Source: Arthrobacter pullicola
GTDB taxonomy: Bacteria > Actinomycetota > Actinomycetes > Actinomycetales > Micrococcaceae
Assembly: GCF_014836875.1 (NCBI RefSeq)
Contig: NZ_JACSQC010000001.1
Span: forward strand, 434,001 to 498,000
Length of the DNA stretch: 64,000 nt
Direction of reading: 5' to 3'
This document shows, one piece after another, positions 23,608 through 32,906 of this stretch. How positions within the stretch are numbered: position 1 is the stretch's first letter; each line of letters begins with the position of its first letter. The translations under genes and the position numbers were made by a program. The notes beneath the pieces were generated by a model. That model was not told the origin of the DNA, did not search any database, and saw nothing but the letters and a program-made list of their open reading frames with translations.

Positions 23608-25152
23608 TTATTTGGGCCGAGAGTACATCACCACAAGAACACACACCGCAGAAAACCCAGCCTGCGCCAGCAGCAGCATCCCGGGCACGTAGCCTAGGAA
23701 CAGCCCGAGCAGCAGCGGAACCAGCGCCAGCAGGGTCGTGTCGAAACCACGGACCATCGACCCGGCCTGCGCGCTGGGCACCGGCCCGAACGGGGTGTCC
23801 TTCGGCGGAAGGCTCCAGTCGGGCTGGGGCCGATAGGCACCCCGCACCGCCGAGGCACCAAACCCCACGCCGGCCAGCGCACCCAGAGCGATCAGCGACG
23901 GACTACCCGCGCCGAGCAGCACCAGCACCGCACACAACACCGCAGTCCACAACGCCAGCGCAGCAGCAGGCAGGGCCATCCGGCTCAGCCGCACGACTGA
24001 CACTGACAACGGCAGCAGCATGTCCAGACCCGGCATAATCGCCGTCCGACGCGCCACCGCACCCAGCGCCGGAACCGCCGCAAACACGGCTACCGCAATC
24101 ATCCCCAGCTGCACCAGCGGAGGCTGCGCACCGCCGGCCAGCAACACGACTACGAACACCGCCAGCACTAGCACCGGACGGACCCATAGGCCGCGGGTCC
24201 GCAGAAACGCCGCGGTATCGGCACGCAGCAGGGCTCCAAACGGAGTCCGCCCACCCCGCGCATACCAGCGCGCCGCACGGGCGGAGGCAACGCCGTCGGG
24301 CTCTGCCGAAAGCGCGCGGCCCACCTCATTGAGATCCATCAGGTACACCGCGGCACCCGTGTGCCCGGACACCGCGCCGCCGCGGATCAGCTCCCGGCCC
24401 GGGATCCGATCCAGCCGGGCGAACACGAGCAGGCCGAGGGCAATGGTGACACCAAAGCCGACGACCGCCAGCGCCCAGGACCCCGCGGCAACCCGCACCG
24501 TGACCAGGCTCAGAAGCGCCAGCACCAGCAGGCCGGGAAGCATGCCGCGGCGCCGCTCAGCCGCCGACCGCGGAGCCGGCAGGGCCTGCTGCAAACCCGC
24601 GAGCAGCACGGCACAGACCGCCCCCACCCCAAACGTCACAGCCGCCAGGACCTGTCCACGAACACTGGTCTGCAGGCCCATCACAAACCCGAACGGCAGA
24701 TACAGCACAGCGGTGCCCGCCCACACCAGCAGCAGGCGTCGGACGAGCCGGCCGGCCACCATCGGCCGCCGCTCCAGCGGCAGCCCCAGCCACCAGTACC
24801 CTTCGGGTCCGCTGACCGCCGCGGGGCCCAGCTTCCGGGCGATCACCATCACCGCAGCCAGGGCCGCGAAGACCAGGACAGCCGCTGCCGCGCCGTCGGG
24901 CAGGGCGAACGACGGCGGCGTCACCAGGGTGCGCCCGGAACCGACGTTCCAGGCCTGGGCCACCTGCTCGCGCAGGGCCAGGACGAGTCCCACGGCCAGG
25001 GCTCCGATGGTTCCGAGCGCCAGCACGGCGGTGTAGACGTCGACGAACGCATCCCGGAACCGGGTCCGGCCGCGGGAAAACGCCCGCGAGGCCTGCCTGG
25101 TGTAGCGGACCGGGTCGAACGGGGGAGGGTCTTGGACGGTTTCGGTGGTCAT
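23608..25152 (-). CDS. DUF6297-like polytopic ABC-associated membrane protein
   Basis: The 514-residue protein has about 12 hydrophobic segments and a 35-residue cytoplasmic N-terminus. Its plan resembles the DUF6297 proteins paired with ABC ATPases in actinobacteria. I infer that it is the membrane subunit of an exporter; substrate unknown. It starts 3 bp after the stop of the ATPase gene, so the two are translationally linked. It is extremely GC-rich and Ala/Leu/Val-rich, in contrast to the island next door. Confidence 0.7.
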   Translation of the reverse strand: MTTETVQDPPPFDPVRYTRQASRAFSRGRTRFRDAFVDVYTAVLALGTIGALAVGLVLALREQVAQAWNVGSGRTLVTPPSFALPDGAAAAVLVFAALAAVMVIARKLGPAAVSGPEGYWWLGLPLERRPMVAGRLVRRLLLVWAGTAVLYLPFGFVMGLQTSVRGQVLAAVTFGVGAVCAVLLAGLQQALPAPRSAAERRRGMLPGLLVLALLSLVTVRVAAGSWALAVVGFGVTIALGLLVFARLDRIPGRELIRGGAVSGHTGAAVYLMDLNEVGRALSAEPDGVASARAARWYARGGRTPFGALLRADTAAFLRTRGLWVRPVLVLAVFVVVLLAGGAQPPLVQLGMIAVAVFAAVPALGAVARRTAIMPGLDMLLPLSVSVVRLSRMALPAAALALWTAVLCAVLVLLGAGSPSLIALGALAGVGFGASAVRGAYRPQPDWSLPPKDTPFGPVPSAQAGSMVRGFDTTLLALVPLLLGLFLGYVPGMLLLAQAGFSAVCVLVVMYSRPK

Positions 25153-25155
25153 CCG

Positions 25156-25842
25156 TCAGCGTCCGGCGATTTCCGCGGCGGCGCGCTCGGGCGCGATCTC
25201 CCGGACGTCGTCGTCAATCAGTAGGCACCGCTTTGCGGTGGCCAGCAGCAGCGAAGGATCGTGAGTGACCAGCAGGACCGTCCCGCCTTCGGCGGCATAG
25301 GCCTGGATGCGCTCTCCGAGGCGTTCGCGCATGGCGGGGTCCAGTCGCTGCTCCGGTTCGTCGAGGATCAGCAGCGACGACGGCCGGATCAGGGCCGACG
25401 CCAGCAGCAGGCGGCGGCGCTGGCCGGAGGAGACGGAGGCGGGAACGGCGTCGGCCCGCTCCTGCAGGGCGAAGAAGTCCAGTTCGGCGTCGACGGCGGC
25501 GTCCGGATCCGGGAGGGAGTGGCCGCGGGCGACCAGCTGCAGGTGCTCGCGCAGGGAGAGCGATGGGAAGAAAGCGTCCTCGTCAAACAGGGCTGCAACC
25601 GCGCGGCGGAACGGGACCGCGTCCTCGTTGACCGGCAGCCCGTGGACCCGGACCTCGCCGTCGAGCATCTGCTGCTTCCCGGCGATGGTGCGGGCGGCCG
25701 TGGACTTCCCGGCACCGTTGAAGCCAACGACGCCGAGGATCTCGCCCGCGCCGGCGCGTGCCGTGATCGGCCCGCAGACCGGCATGCCGCCGTAGCCTAC
25801 GGACAGGTTGGAAATATCGAGCACGGCCCCCGGGAACGTCAT
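25156..25842 (-). CDS. ABC transporter ATP-binding protein
   Basis: The 228-residue ATPase has Walker A GFNGAGKST (39-47), the signature VSSGQRRRLLLA, Walker B SLLILDEPEQ and the switch His in LLVTHDP. The LDEPEQRLDP variation (usually LDEPTNGLDP) is unusual. It energises the membrane protein encoded immediately downstream. The ATG at 25842 has no clear ribosome site and only 12 bp of leader to a possible start, so leaderless translation is possible. Confidence 0.9.
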   Translation of the reverse strand: MTFPGAVLDISNLSVGYGGMPVCGPITARAGAGEILGVVGFNGAGKSTAARTIAGKQQMLDGEVRVHGLPVNEDAVPFRRAVAALFDEDAFFPSLSLREHLQLVARGHSLPDPDAAVDAELDFFALQERADAVPASVSSGQRRRLLLASALIRPSSLLILDEPEQRLDPAMRERLGERIQAYAAEGGTVLLVTHDPSLLLATAKRCLLIDDDVREIAPERAAAEIAGR

Positions 25843-25916
25843 GGGTTCAATTTAGCGGAGCTGTTGACTGCCTCCAGCAAGCTGGATGAGTACGCCTACG
25901 GTTCGAGACGCGGTCA

Positions 25917-26095
25917 GAGACCCTGCGGCAGATGGGCGGCATCAACCGGAAATGGCCACCGCCCGGTGGCCCGTTGGTAATCGATGGCCCGCAGCGTAGG
26001 GGCGGAGGTGTTCCGAGCTGCCAAGACCCTGCGGACGGCACCTCATTACTGGCGCGGTGCCGCACAGGCGTTCCGGTAAATCAGGAGGCGCAATC
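25917..26095 (-). pseudogene. Internally deleted copy of the 27879-28430 membrane-protein gene
   Basis: Read on the minus strand, one frame gives LLIYRNACAAPRQ, matching LWIYRKVYVAPRQ of the intact gene. After a short unrelated bridge with two stops comes PTLRAIDYQRATGRWPFPVDA, matching PMMQAIDFHRATGRWPMPVDA. About 55 residues between the two blocks are missing. DNA similarity is visible too (GGCGCGGTGCCGCAC versus GGCGTGGTGCCACAT). This is a dead paralogue about 2 kb from the intact copy. Confidence 0.7.
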
Positions 26096-26107
26096 TCCCC
26101 TGCTGGG

Positions 26108-26463
26108 TTACCTGCGAACCCCCACCATCAACGGCAAGCAGAGCCGCGTCAGCCACTCATCGTCGCTCGGCAGTTCGAATGCCCGCCCATAGGCCGGTTC
26201 GACCGCGAAATCATCCTCCCGCAAGCGGTCGCCGAAAGACACATAGGACTTCTCTACGTCGCGCTGGCTGCTCATCCAGGCAATACTTCGAAGCCCGAAG
26301 TGTGGGCGGCTTTGGCCCACATGTTTGTCTTGCCATAGCTGCTGGCCGGAGTCCGGGCATGTCCTCGCCGGAAACTTCGATCGTCCTGAATCCTGTCCCC
26401 ATGAACGATGCCCCGCGCAGTAGCTGCTGCGCCGTCAACCGGCCCGCCACCTTGTTCTGGTAG
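26108..26463 (-). pseudogene. Possible frameshifted relic of an unknown gene
   Basis: Two overlapping minus-strand frames look protein-like and follow one another: LTAQQLLRGASFMGTGFRTIEV (in part) then SSQRDVEKSYVSFGDRLRED and DDEWLTRLCLPLMVG. Neither has a start signal and no family is recognised. A frameshift near 26300 would join them. Evidence is weak. Confidence 0.25.
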
Positions 26464-26913
26464 TCACTGCGCAGCAGTGTCCGCCACCAGCAGGAATGTC
26501 ATGCAGCCGGGTCTCCGAAGAACGCACAGCGGGTTGGTGACCCGAAGCGTCCCCCAGTAGGTCTGCTGGGGCTGTTGGTGAACAGGTGCTGCACGTGCGC
26601 ACCTTCGTCCAGTTTGTGTGTGGCTGGAGGACTGGTGTCCGGCGCGCGTGGGATGGAGGGACAGGGGGCTCGCTTGCGCAGTTGCCGAGATTTCCTATGT
26701 TACGGTGTGACGTCGGAAATGTTTGAGGGGCGGGCTGCTCGCTGACCAATCCGAGGTATTGCTCCTAGAACTCCCGTGGTGAGCCGACAATGTCATTCAT
26801 TCGTGCCACAGTCCTCCGAATGGCTTACTTTTTGACGGTCCAGGCACCAGACTAAGTCGCGCCGGTTGCTAGGCTCAGCACCTATATAAACGCAAATAGG
26901 GAACGGAAGCCGC

Positions 26914-27741
26914 GTGGCTGACAACGAAGTGCAGTACGAGTTCAAGACGGTGCGGGCAATCCGAGGCGCTGAAGCCAGGACAACGGCGAAATGGGAGAAG
27001 GAAGGCTGGGAACCCGTCTCTCAAGACAAGGGGACATTGCGGTCCGAGATCACATTCCGGCGCCCAGTGCGAAAGCTGCCGCTGAGCTTTAAGGCTATGG
27101 CAGATGGTGCCGTTGTCCTCCTGCGAAAGCTGCCACTGCGCGTTCAAGTTGTGGCAGGTGGTTTCGTTGTCCTCCTAATCGCCCTCGCTATCACAGTCGG
27201 TGTGATCCAAGAGGGAGACGGCGATGCTGTCGCGAGTCCGGCCCAGTCACCAAGCAGTTCAAGCGAACCGGCGCCCGAGCCTTCCATGCCGGCGCAAGTG
27301 GCGCCAAGCGAGCAAGCATCCGAAAAAGCTGAGGCCGTTGAACCAGAGGATGAAATACTCACCGTTGAAAACAGCAGTGAGCTAGCGGCTCTGCTAGCTG
27401 AAGGCGACTACTGCAGCGATTCAATTGCCGGCTTTGCCGCCCAATATCAGGGGAAGACCATCGCGTTCGACGGAAGTATCGGCGCGATGAACCCTCATGG
27501 CGGCTACAAGACGCGGTATGACATCTTGATTGGTGCCGGAGACTTTAGCGAGACAAGCGCATCTGGGCCGAACTTCCAGTTCAGGGATGTCAACACCACC
27601 TCCGACCTGCACTTCCCGGACAGCGACCTTCCCGACACCATCGGCGTGCGCGACAACCTCCGGATTACGGCGCAAGTTGGAAAATACGAAGACAATTCCT
27701 GCCTGTTTCTTCTGGAGCCCGTCGAGACCGAGTTCCGGTAG
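26914..27741 (+). CDS. DUF4839 domain protein with one membrane helix
   Basis: The 275-residue protein begins with a GTG. Residues 1-50 are a small soluble domain (YEFKTVRAIRGAEART), about 85-105 a membrane helix (VVAGGFVVLLIALAITVGVI), about 110-150 an acidic Ser/Pro/Glu linker. About 150-275 is the DUF4839 domain with ELAALLAEGDYC, YQGKTIAFDGSIGAMN and a GAGDFSETSASGPNFQFRD block. The domain is an exported, probably beta-rich module of unknown role. The ribosome site is weak. It stands alone in a decayed region. Confidence 0.8.
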   Translation: MADNEVQYEFKTVRAIRGAEARTTAKWEKEGWEPVSQDKGTLRSEITFRRPVRKLPLSFKAMADGAVVLLRKLPLRVQVVAGGFVVLLIALAITVGVIQEGDGDAVASPAQSPSSSSEPAPEPSMPAQVAPSEQASEKAEAVEPEDEILTVENSSELAALLAEGDYCSDSIAGFAAQYQGKTIAFDGSIGAMNPHGGYKTRYDILIGAGDFSETSASGPNFQFRDVNTTSDLHFPDSDLPDTIGVRDNLRITAQVGKYEDNSCLFLLEPVETEFR

Positions 27742-27878
27742 AGGAAGGCAGATCATGCGCGGTTGACTGCTCAGAACTCCTTATGGGAGGACCCGTGCGC
27801 AGGTGGAACTCGCCATCTTCGATCTGACTCGCGACCGTCCGGCAGACTAATCCCTCCGCTGGTGACCGTTTTCGAGGT

Positions 27879-28430
27879 TCAGTCCACAGGCGGAAGATGG
27901 ATGGCATCAACTGGCATGGGCCAGCGGCCCGTAGCCCGGTGGAAATCAATGGCCTGCATCATGGGCGCCACATTAAAGGCATTGACGTTCAGGCTGTATT
28001 TGACGCCATTGGCGAATCTGACCGACAGAAACGGCTGTCCTTTCAGCCGCTGCATCCGGTAGTCGACAATGTCGCTGTAGGGGAGGACATGTTCCGGCCC
28101 AAAGATCTTGCGGAAAGCCAGCTCATATTGGCGTGGTGCCACATATACCTTCCGGTAGATCCAGAGGAACATTAACCCGCCAACGAAGATGGCCACGGAA
28201 CTGATGACCATCCCAATCTCCGGGTTTTCAATGGACAGGGCGGCCAGACCCATCAGGAGCCCGACGGCGATAAAGAGCCATCCGACTCCCGGCACCACCT
28301 TGGGCGGGCGGATCCGTTCCGGATGGTCCTTGGAGCGGTTGGGGTGCTTCCGCGCCCACCAGGAAATAAGGCCGATGAACAAGGTCACCCCGGCCGTTAG
28401 TGTGATCTGCAAGATCGTCCCTGTTGACAT
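27879..28430 (-). CDS. Hypothetical membrane protein with C-terminal PH-like region
   Basis: The 183-residue protein has helices at about 7-24, 48-66 and 73-91, then a soluble C-terminal half (YVAPRQYELAFRKIFG, VLPYSDIVDYRM, FANGVKYSLNVNAFN) that reads like a small PH-like domain found in bacterial membrane proteins. The function is unknown. GGGGAAGC precedes the ATG. A partly deleted paralogue is at 25917-26095, so this family has duplicated locally. Confidence 0.65.
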   Translation of the reverse strand: MSTGTILQITLTAGVTLFIGLISWWARKHPNRSKDHPERIRPPKVVPGVGWLFIAVGLLMGLAALSIENPEIGMVISSVAIFVGGLMFLWIYRKVYVAPRQYELAFRKIFGPEHVLPYSDIVDYRMQRLKGQPFLSVRFANGVKYSLNVNAFNVAPMMQAIDFHRATGRWPMPVDAIHLPPVD

Positions 28431-28696
28431 GCTTCCCCCCCCAACGCGTTTACCGACGGCGCGTTTCCCGTGCTGATCCTGCCAGGAAATCTACCTCAGG
28501 CGCGGGACGTCGTGGGGTCAACCTACCGGCGCGCTTCCACCCTCAGCGGCGACGGCCACGAGAAGGTGTCCCTGGACCACTGAACTGGGCCATACCGCTG
28601 AACTGAGCGATCCGAAGAAACTGTGGACACCCGTGGACAATCGCGGGGCCTGCGGCCATGTATGGGTAAAGCTTCTGTCAGGAAGGCGGCACCCTC

Positions 28697-29287
28697 ATGA
28701 ATGATCTCGACCTGGAAGCCCGGATCCGGGCAGCGGCCCCGCACGTATCCCAGCCGCTGGGGCTGGCTGAGCACAGTACGCGGATCCTGGAAGGAGCGCG
28801 GAGACGGCGTCAGCGGAGCCTTCGCATCTGGGCGGCCGGCGCGGCGGCTTCCGCCGTGCTCGCAGCCGGAGGAACAGTCGCTGTGGCCGGCAACGGACTG
28901 CAGACCCCCTGGGGGTGGACAGCCGACAGCGTTTACCAGTTCCCTGGACCATACGGCCAGACCTGCTACTCCGGTCTCAGAGTTGAGCCGGACGGGGTTC
29001 CAGACGATGCGCCGGAAGTGGCCGCCGCCCGTGAGTTCGTCGCGGGACTCGACCTCAACACTCTGGACACGTCCGCCGCGCGAGCTCGCGCGGAGGCCGA
29101 AAACGACCAGCCGTTCGGCGACGGCACCCCCGGCGTCCTGCACAACAGCCCGGAACTGATCGAACAGTTCGCCATGCACGGGACCGTAGCCGCCCTCCTG
29201 TTTGCGGAGATGGAAAACCGAGGCCTGCGAACCCCGGAAGGACAAGGCCCCGTGAGCCTGTTCAGCATGACGCAGGGCTGCCAGTGA
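28697..29287 (+). CDS. Membrane protein paired with a sigma factor (possible anti-sigma partner)
   Basis: The 196-residue protein has a cytoplasmic N-terminus (about 1-42, arginine-rich end ARRRRQRSLR), one helix (about 43-63) and an extracytoplasmic domain with QTCYSGLRVEPD. It overlaps the downstream sigma-factor gene by 4 nt (GTGA), so the two are co-translated. The topology fits an anti-sigma-like or sensor role, but no ZAS or other known anti-sigma motif is visible. GGAAGG precedes the ATG at a long spacing. Confidence 0.7.
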   Translation: MNDLDLEARIRAAAPHVSQPLGLAEHSTRILEGARRRRQRSLRIWAAGAAASAVLAAGGTVAVAGNGLQTPWGWTADSVYQFPGPYGQTCYSGLRVEPDGVPDDAPEVAAAREFVAGLDLNTLDTSAARARAEAENDQPFGDGTPGVLHNSPELIEQFAMHGTVAALLFAEMENRGLRTPEGQGPVSLFSMTQGCQ

Positions 29288-29886
29288 GTAACGCGAGCGA
29301 GACGGCGTCGTTGATCGGTGAGCTCGTCCGCGCCAATGCCGAGGACTTGCTGCGGTACTTCCAACGCCGCCTGCTGAACCACGGCGATGCCGCGGAAGCC
29401 TACGGCGAATTGCTGCTCACCGCGTGGAAGTTGCGCCGCCGGGTCCCGGCGGATCCAACCCAGGGCCGGATGTGGCTGTTCACCACCGCACACAACGTCC
29501 TGCGGGACTCCCGCCGCAAATTGGCCCGCCGCTCCGCTGCAGTTGAGCGCCTGGTGAAAGATATGCGGCTCTTGAGCGAACCGGCGCTGGACGACACAGC
29601 CCTGGAGGTGCGGGATGCCCTCGACCGCCTGCCGGAGGAGGACGCCGAGCTGGTCCGGCTGACCTACTGGGACGGCCTGGCGTCCCACGAGGCAGCGGCC
29701 GTCCTGGGGATCAATCCATCAACCGCGCGGTCACGGCTGTCGCGGATAAAACAGCAGCTGCGCACCGTGCTGGGAGAGCCCGACGGCGGGGGGAAGGACC
29801 AGCCGTCGCCCCCGGCACGCTCTGCGGGACAGTCCCGCAGAGCGGGTCCCGGAATTGGTCGTCTTGCGAACGTTCCCGCCGATTGA
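29284..29886 (+). CDS. RNA polymerase sigma factor, ECF/sigma-70 family
   Basis: The 200-residue GTG-start protein has region 2 (about 20-80: ELLLTAWKLRRRVP, GRMWLFTTAHNVLRDSRRK) and region 4 (about 115-160: ALDRLPEEDAELVRLTYWDGLASHEAA in parts, then AAVLGINPSTARSRLSR). The C-terminal 30 residues are Pro/Ser/Arg-rich. It directs polymerase to a small regulon, presumably under control of the membrane protein encoded upstream in the same unit. Confidence 0.85.
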   Translation: MSNASETASLIGELVRANAEDLLRYFQRRLLNHGDAAEAYGELLLTAWKLRRRVPADPTQGRMWLFTTAHNVLRDSRRKLARRSAAVERLVKDMRLLSEPALDDTALEVRDALDRLPEEDAELVRLTYWDGLASHEAAAVLGINPSTARSRLSRIKQQLRTVLGEPDGGGKDQPSPPARSAGQSRRAGPGIGRLANVPAD

Positions 29887-29903
29887 AGATAAGACGCCTG
29901 GCT

Positions 29904-30332
29904 TCACGGATTCGCAGGTCCGCTGACGCTTCCGTCAGGAGAAGAGCCCGTATCCCGGAGGGCGATGACTGCGTCGATCTGGACCTTCGCGCCGAGGGGT
30001 AGTGCCGCTGCCTGAACTGTTGTCCGGGCAGGGAAGGGTTCACGCACATAGCTGGCGTAGACAGCGTTGATTGTTTCGAAGTCTCGGTAATCGGTCAGAT
30101 AAATGGTTGTTCGCAGGAGATCCGAAAGGCTCAAGCCGAGTTCTTCCAACAGCGTTCTCAGGTTTTTCATCATTGTTTCGCACTGCGCCGCAACATCTTC
30201 CGAGACCAGAGATCCGTCGTCGGCCCGCTGGCCAATAATTCCAGCCGTATAGCCAGTCGCGCCGTGCCGGGCGAAGTGCGAGAAGGGGGCCGTGGACTGG
30301 TGGAGCTGCGGACTGAAATGGTGCGCTGGCAT
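29904..30332 (-). CDS. RidA (YjgF/YER057c) family protein
   Basis: This 142-residue protein has the family's YTAGIIGQ, QCETMMKNLRTLLEELG, TTIYLTDYRDFETIN and RTTVQAAALPLGAKVQIDAVI blocks. RidA proteins hydrolyse reactive enamine/imine intermediates. The conserved arginine of the active site is present in PARTTVQ. I start at 30332 where conservation begins; the ribosome site is weak. A broken C-terminal copy of a relative is at 44193-44336. Confidence 0.85.
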   Translation of the reverse strand: MPAHHFSPQLHQSTAPFSHFARHGATGYTAGIIGQRADDGSLVSEDVAAQCETMMKNLRTLLEELGLSLSDLLRTTIYLTDYRDFETINAVYASYVREPFPARTTVQAAALPLGAKVQIDAVIALRDTGSSPDGSVSGPANP

Positions 30333-30439
30333 GGGCGGTTCACTCGGTTTCTGTTGGCAGGCGTGAGGCACGGCCAACCCTAAAGGACGATCCCCGCAGG
30401 AGGAGAACCTGCCCCAGAAACCAGACATCTTTTCGCCCC

Positions 30440-30514
30440 TGTTTACGAAACATCATGGATCTCAGAAATATCTGCTTAGGGTGTGACGCAGATCGCGCAA
30501 TCGTTTACGTAAAC
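30440..30514. promoter_or_regulatory. Two LacI-type operators upstream of the alpha-glucoside operon
   Basis: GTTTACGTAAAC at 30503-30514 is a perfect palindrome, and TGTTTACGAAACA at 30440-30452 is a near-perfect one. Centres are about 62 bp apart. Both have the central CG typical of LacI-family sites and precede the LacI gene, so looping autoregulation of the operon is likely. Confidence 0.75.
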
Positions 30515-30552
30515 CGTTTGCGTCCACACGGAAGTCCGAACAGAGGAGGGCC

Positions 30553-31554
30553 ATGGTTACCATCAGGGACGTCGCCAAGCATGCCGGCGTATCTCCGGCG
30601 ACCGTGTCCCGCGTGGTCAACGGACTCGTGGGCTACTCCGAGGAAACCCGGCGCCGCGTCGAAGAAGCCGTCACCTCCCTCAACTATGAGACCGACTTCA
30701 TGGCCCGCGGGCTGAAGACCCGGCAGACATCGGTTATCGGGCTCCTTGCCCCCATGGTCTCCGACGCGCTTGCCTCCGAAGTGATGCGCGGCGTCGAGGA
30801 GGCAGCACGCGAGCAGGGCTACGCCGTCATGCTGGGCCGGACGGGACTGCAGTCCATCTTTATTGACGGCTACCTGCGGACGCTGCGGACCTACCGGGCA
30901 GCAGGCGTGATCCTCATTTCCGCCGTGATCACGCAGGAAACGCGGCAGATCCTCGGCCCGAACATCCCGATCATCTCGGTGGCCATCAGCGACAGGTCCG
31001 GCTCTCCCAGCGTCTCCATTGATGACGAGCGGGCCGCCTACGATGCCACCCGGTACCTGCTGTCCCTGGGGCACCGGCGCATCGGCCTGCTCGCCGGAGA
31101 TCCGGCGTCGGTGTTCGTGGCCCACCCCCGGCAGCGCGGCTACGAACGGGCCATGGCGGAGGCAGGCCACCCGCCCGTCGTCGCGCACGGCACGTTCTTC
31201 TATGACAGCGGTGCCCCGGGCCTGGATGAGCTGCTGCGGCAGGATCCGGACCTCACCGCCATCTTCGCCGTCAGCGACGAAATGGCAGCTGCCGCCGTCA
31301 ACGAACTGCAGGAACGCGGCCGCCGCGTTCCGGACGACGTTTCGGTGCTCGGCTTCGACAACACCTCCACGGCCCAGCACGTCCACCCGCCGCTCAGCAC
31401 CGTCGCCCAGCCCTTGGAGGAGATGGGACGGGCAGCGGTCCGGAAACTGCTGCGCGCCCGCAACCTTGGACCGCGCATTGTGCCGCACTCCATCATTGCC
31501 CGCGGATCCACCGGACCGCCCAAAAATCAGCACCAGCCCAGCCAGGAACTGTAA
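30553..31554 (+). CDS. LacI family transcriptional regulator
   Basis: The 333-residue protein has the LacI helix-turn-helix and hinge at 1-60 (TIRDVAKHAGVSPATVSRVV, ARGLKTRQT) and a periplasmic-binding-like effector domain (GHRRIGLLAGDP, VSVLGFDNT). It probably binds an alpha-glucoside or its product and represses the operon that starts 29 bp downstream. GGAGG precedes the ATG. Confidence 0.92.
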   Translation: MVTIRDVAKHAGVSPATVSRVVNGLVGYSEETRRRVEEAVTSLNYETDFMARGLKTRQTSVIGLLAPMVSDALASEVMRGVEEAAREQGYAVMLGRTGLQSIFIDGYLRTLRTYRAAGVILISAVITQETRQILGPNIPIISVAISDRSGSPSVSIDDERAAYDATRYLLSLGHRRIGLLAGDPASVFVAHPRQRGYERAMAEAGHPPVVAHGTFFYDSGAPGLDELLRQDPDLTAIFAVSDEMAAAAVNELQERGRRVPDDVSVLGFDNTSTAQHVHPPLSTVAQPLEEMGRAAVRKLLRARNLGPRIVPHSIIARGSTGPPKNQHQPSQEL

Positions 31555-31583
31555 GCGCAACGCACCACTCTAAGGAGCACAGC

Positions 31584-32900
31584 ATGAGGCAACGACGCCA
31601 CTACCGGCAGATTCTTCTCGGAACGGCAGCACTGACCGTCTCCGCCCTGGCACTCACCGGCTGCGGCGGCGGTGCCGAGTCCCCGGAAGCGCGGCAGGAC
31701 GCGGCCGCCGCGTTCGAAGGCCGGGGACCCATCAACTACGTCTCCTCCCGGGACGCCTCCGGTGCCGCGCAGGACACCATCGACAAATGGAACGCCGAGC
31801 ACCCCGATGAGCAGGTGACGTTCATCGAGCTGCCCGATTCCGCGGACCAGCAGCGCCAGCAGCTGGTGCAGAACGCCCAGATCGAGTCGGACACCTTCAG
31901 CGTCCTGAACCTGGACGTCGTCTGGACCTCCGAGTTCGCCGCCAACCGGTGGATCATGCCGATGCCCCAGGACGCACTGCCGACCGACAGCATGGTCCCT
32001 GCCGCAGTGGAGACCGCCACCTACCGCGGCACCCTCTACGGCGCTCCGTATTACACGGACGGCGCCCTGCTCTACTACCGCACGGACCTGCTGCAGGCGG
32101 CCGGCATCGATGCCCCGCCCACGAACTGGGAGGAAATGACGGCCGCGTGTGAGAAGGTACTGGCCCTCGCGGAGGCTGACGGCATGTCCTGCTACGCGGG
32201 ACAGTTCGACAAAAATGAAGCCCTGACGGTGAACTTCACCGAGGCCGTCGGGTCTGCCGGAGGCCAGCTCTTCGACGAGGGAACCCCCACGGTGGACACC
32301 CCCGAGGCCCTCGCCGGCCTCACCCAGCTCACTGACGCCTTCAACGACGGCCTTGTTCCCAGCGACGCCATCACCTACATCGAGGAGCAGGGCCGCCGCG
32401 CTTTCCAGGAAGGTGACCTGGTGTTCCTGCGCAACTGGCCCTTCGTCTACTCCTCGCTGACCGCCACGGACGGCTCCAGCGCCGTCGTGGACAAATTCGG
32501 CATCAGCTCAGTGCCCGGCATCGGCGACAACCCGGGCGTCTCCACGCTGGGCGGCCGGAACCTCGCGGTTTCCCCGTTCACGCAGAACAAGGCAACGGCC
32601 CTGGACTTCATTCAGTTCTTCACCAGTGAGGAAGAGTCGAAGGCCCGCCTGGACAAGAGCTCGCGCGCGCCGGTCTACCCCTCGCTGCTGGAGGATCCCG
32701 CCGTCGTCGAAAAGCGCCCGTTCTACCCGACGCTCCTGGAATCGCTGGAGAACGCGCAGGCCAGGCCGCAGGTCGTCAAATATGGGGCGACGACGACGGC
32801 CATCCAGGAAGAGGCGTACGCGGCACTCACCGGGCAGAAGGATCCAGAGACCGCCCTCTCCGACATGCAGGCAAAGCTCGAAGAACTTTCGGCCGAATAG
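31584..32900 (+). CDS. Sugar ABC transporter substrate-binding lipoprotein
   Basis: The 438-residue precursor has a signal peptide and lipobox LALTGC (acylated Cys27). The mature part follows the family 1 solute-binding plan for oligosaccharides (DKWNAEHPDEQVTFIELP, APYYTDGALLYYRTDLL, ALDFIQFFTSEEE). It collects an alpha-glucoside such as trehalose or maltose outside the cell and delivers it to the two permeases downstream. AAGGAG precedes the ATG. A hairpin after its stop probably lowers permease expression relative to this protein. Confidence 0.9.
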   Translation: MRQRRHYRQILLGTAALTVSALALTGCGGGAESPEARQDAAAAFEGRGPINYVSSRDASGAAQDTIDKWNAEHPDEQVTFIELPDSADQQRQQLVQNAQIESDTFSVLNLDVVWTSEFAANRWIMPMPQDALPTDSMVPAAVETATYRGTLYGAPYYTDGALLYYRTDLLQAAGIDAPPTNWEEMTAACEKVLALAEADGMSCYAGQFDKNEALTVNFTEAVGSAGGQLFDEGTPTVDTPEALAGLTQLTDAFNDGLVPSDAITYIEEQGRRAFQEGDLVFLRNWPFVYSSLTATDGSSAVVDKFGISSVPGIGDNPGVSTLGGRNLAVSPFTQNKATALDFIQFFTSEEESKARLDKSSRAPVYPSLLEDPAVVEKRPFYPTLLESLENAQARPQVVKYGATTTAIQEEAYAALTGQKDPETALSDMQAKLEELSAE

Positions 32901-32906
32901 CCCGCA

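Larger units (their letters stand above)
25843..26913. other. About 1.07 kb of decayed or non-coding DNA
   Basis: No intact gene lies here. It contains the truncated copy at 25917-26095 and a possible frameshifted minus-strand relic at 26108-26463. The remainder up to the DUF4839 gene shows no recognisable coding. Just before that gene, CTATATAAACG (26881-26891) is a candidate -10 region. Confidence 0.5.
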
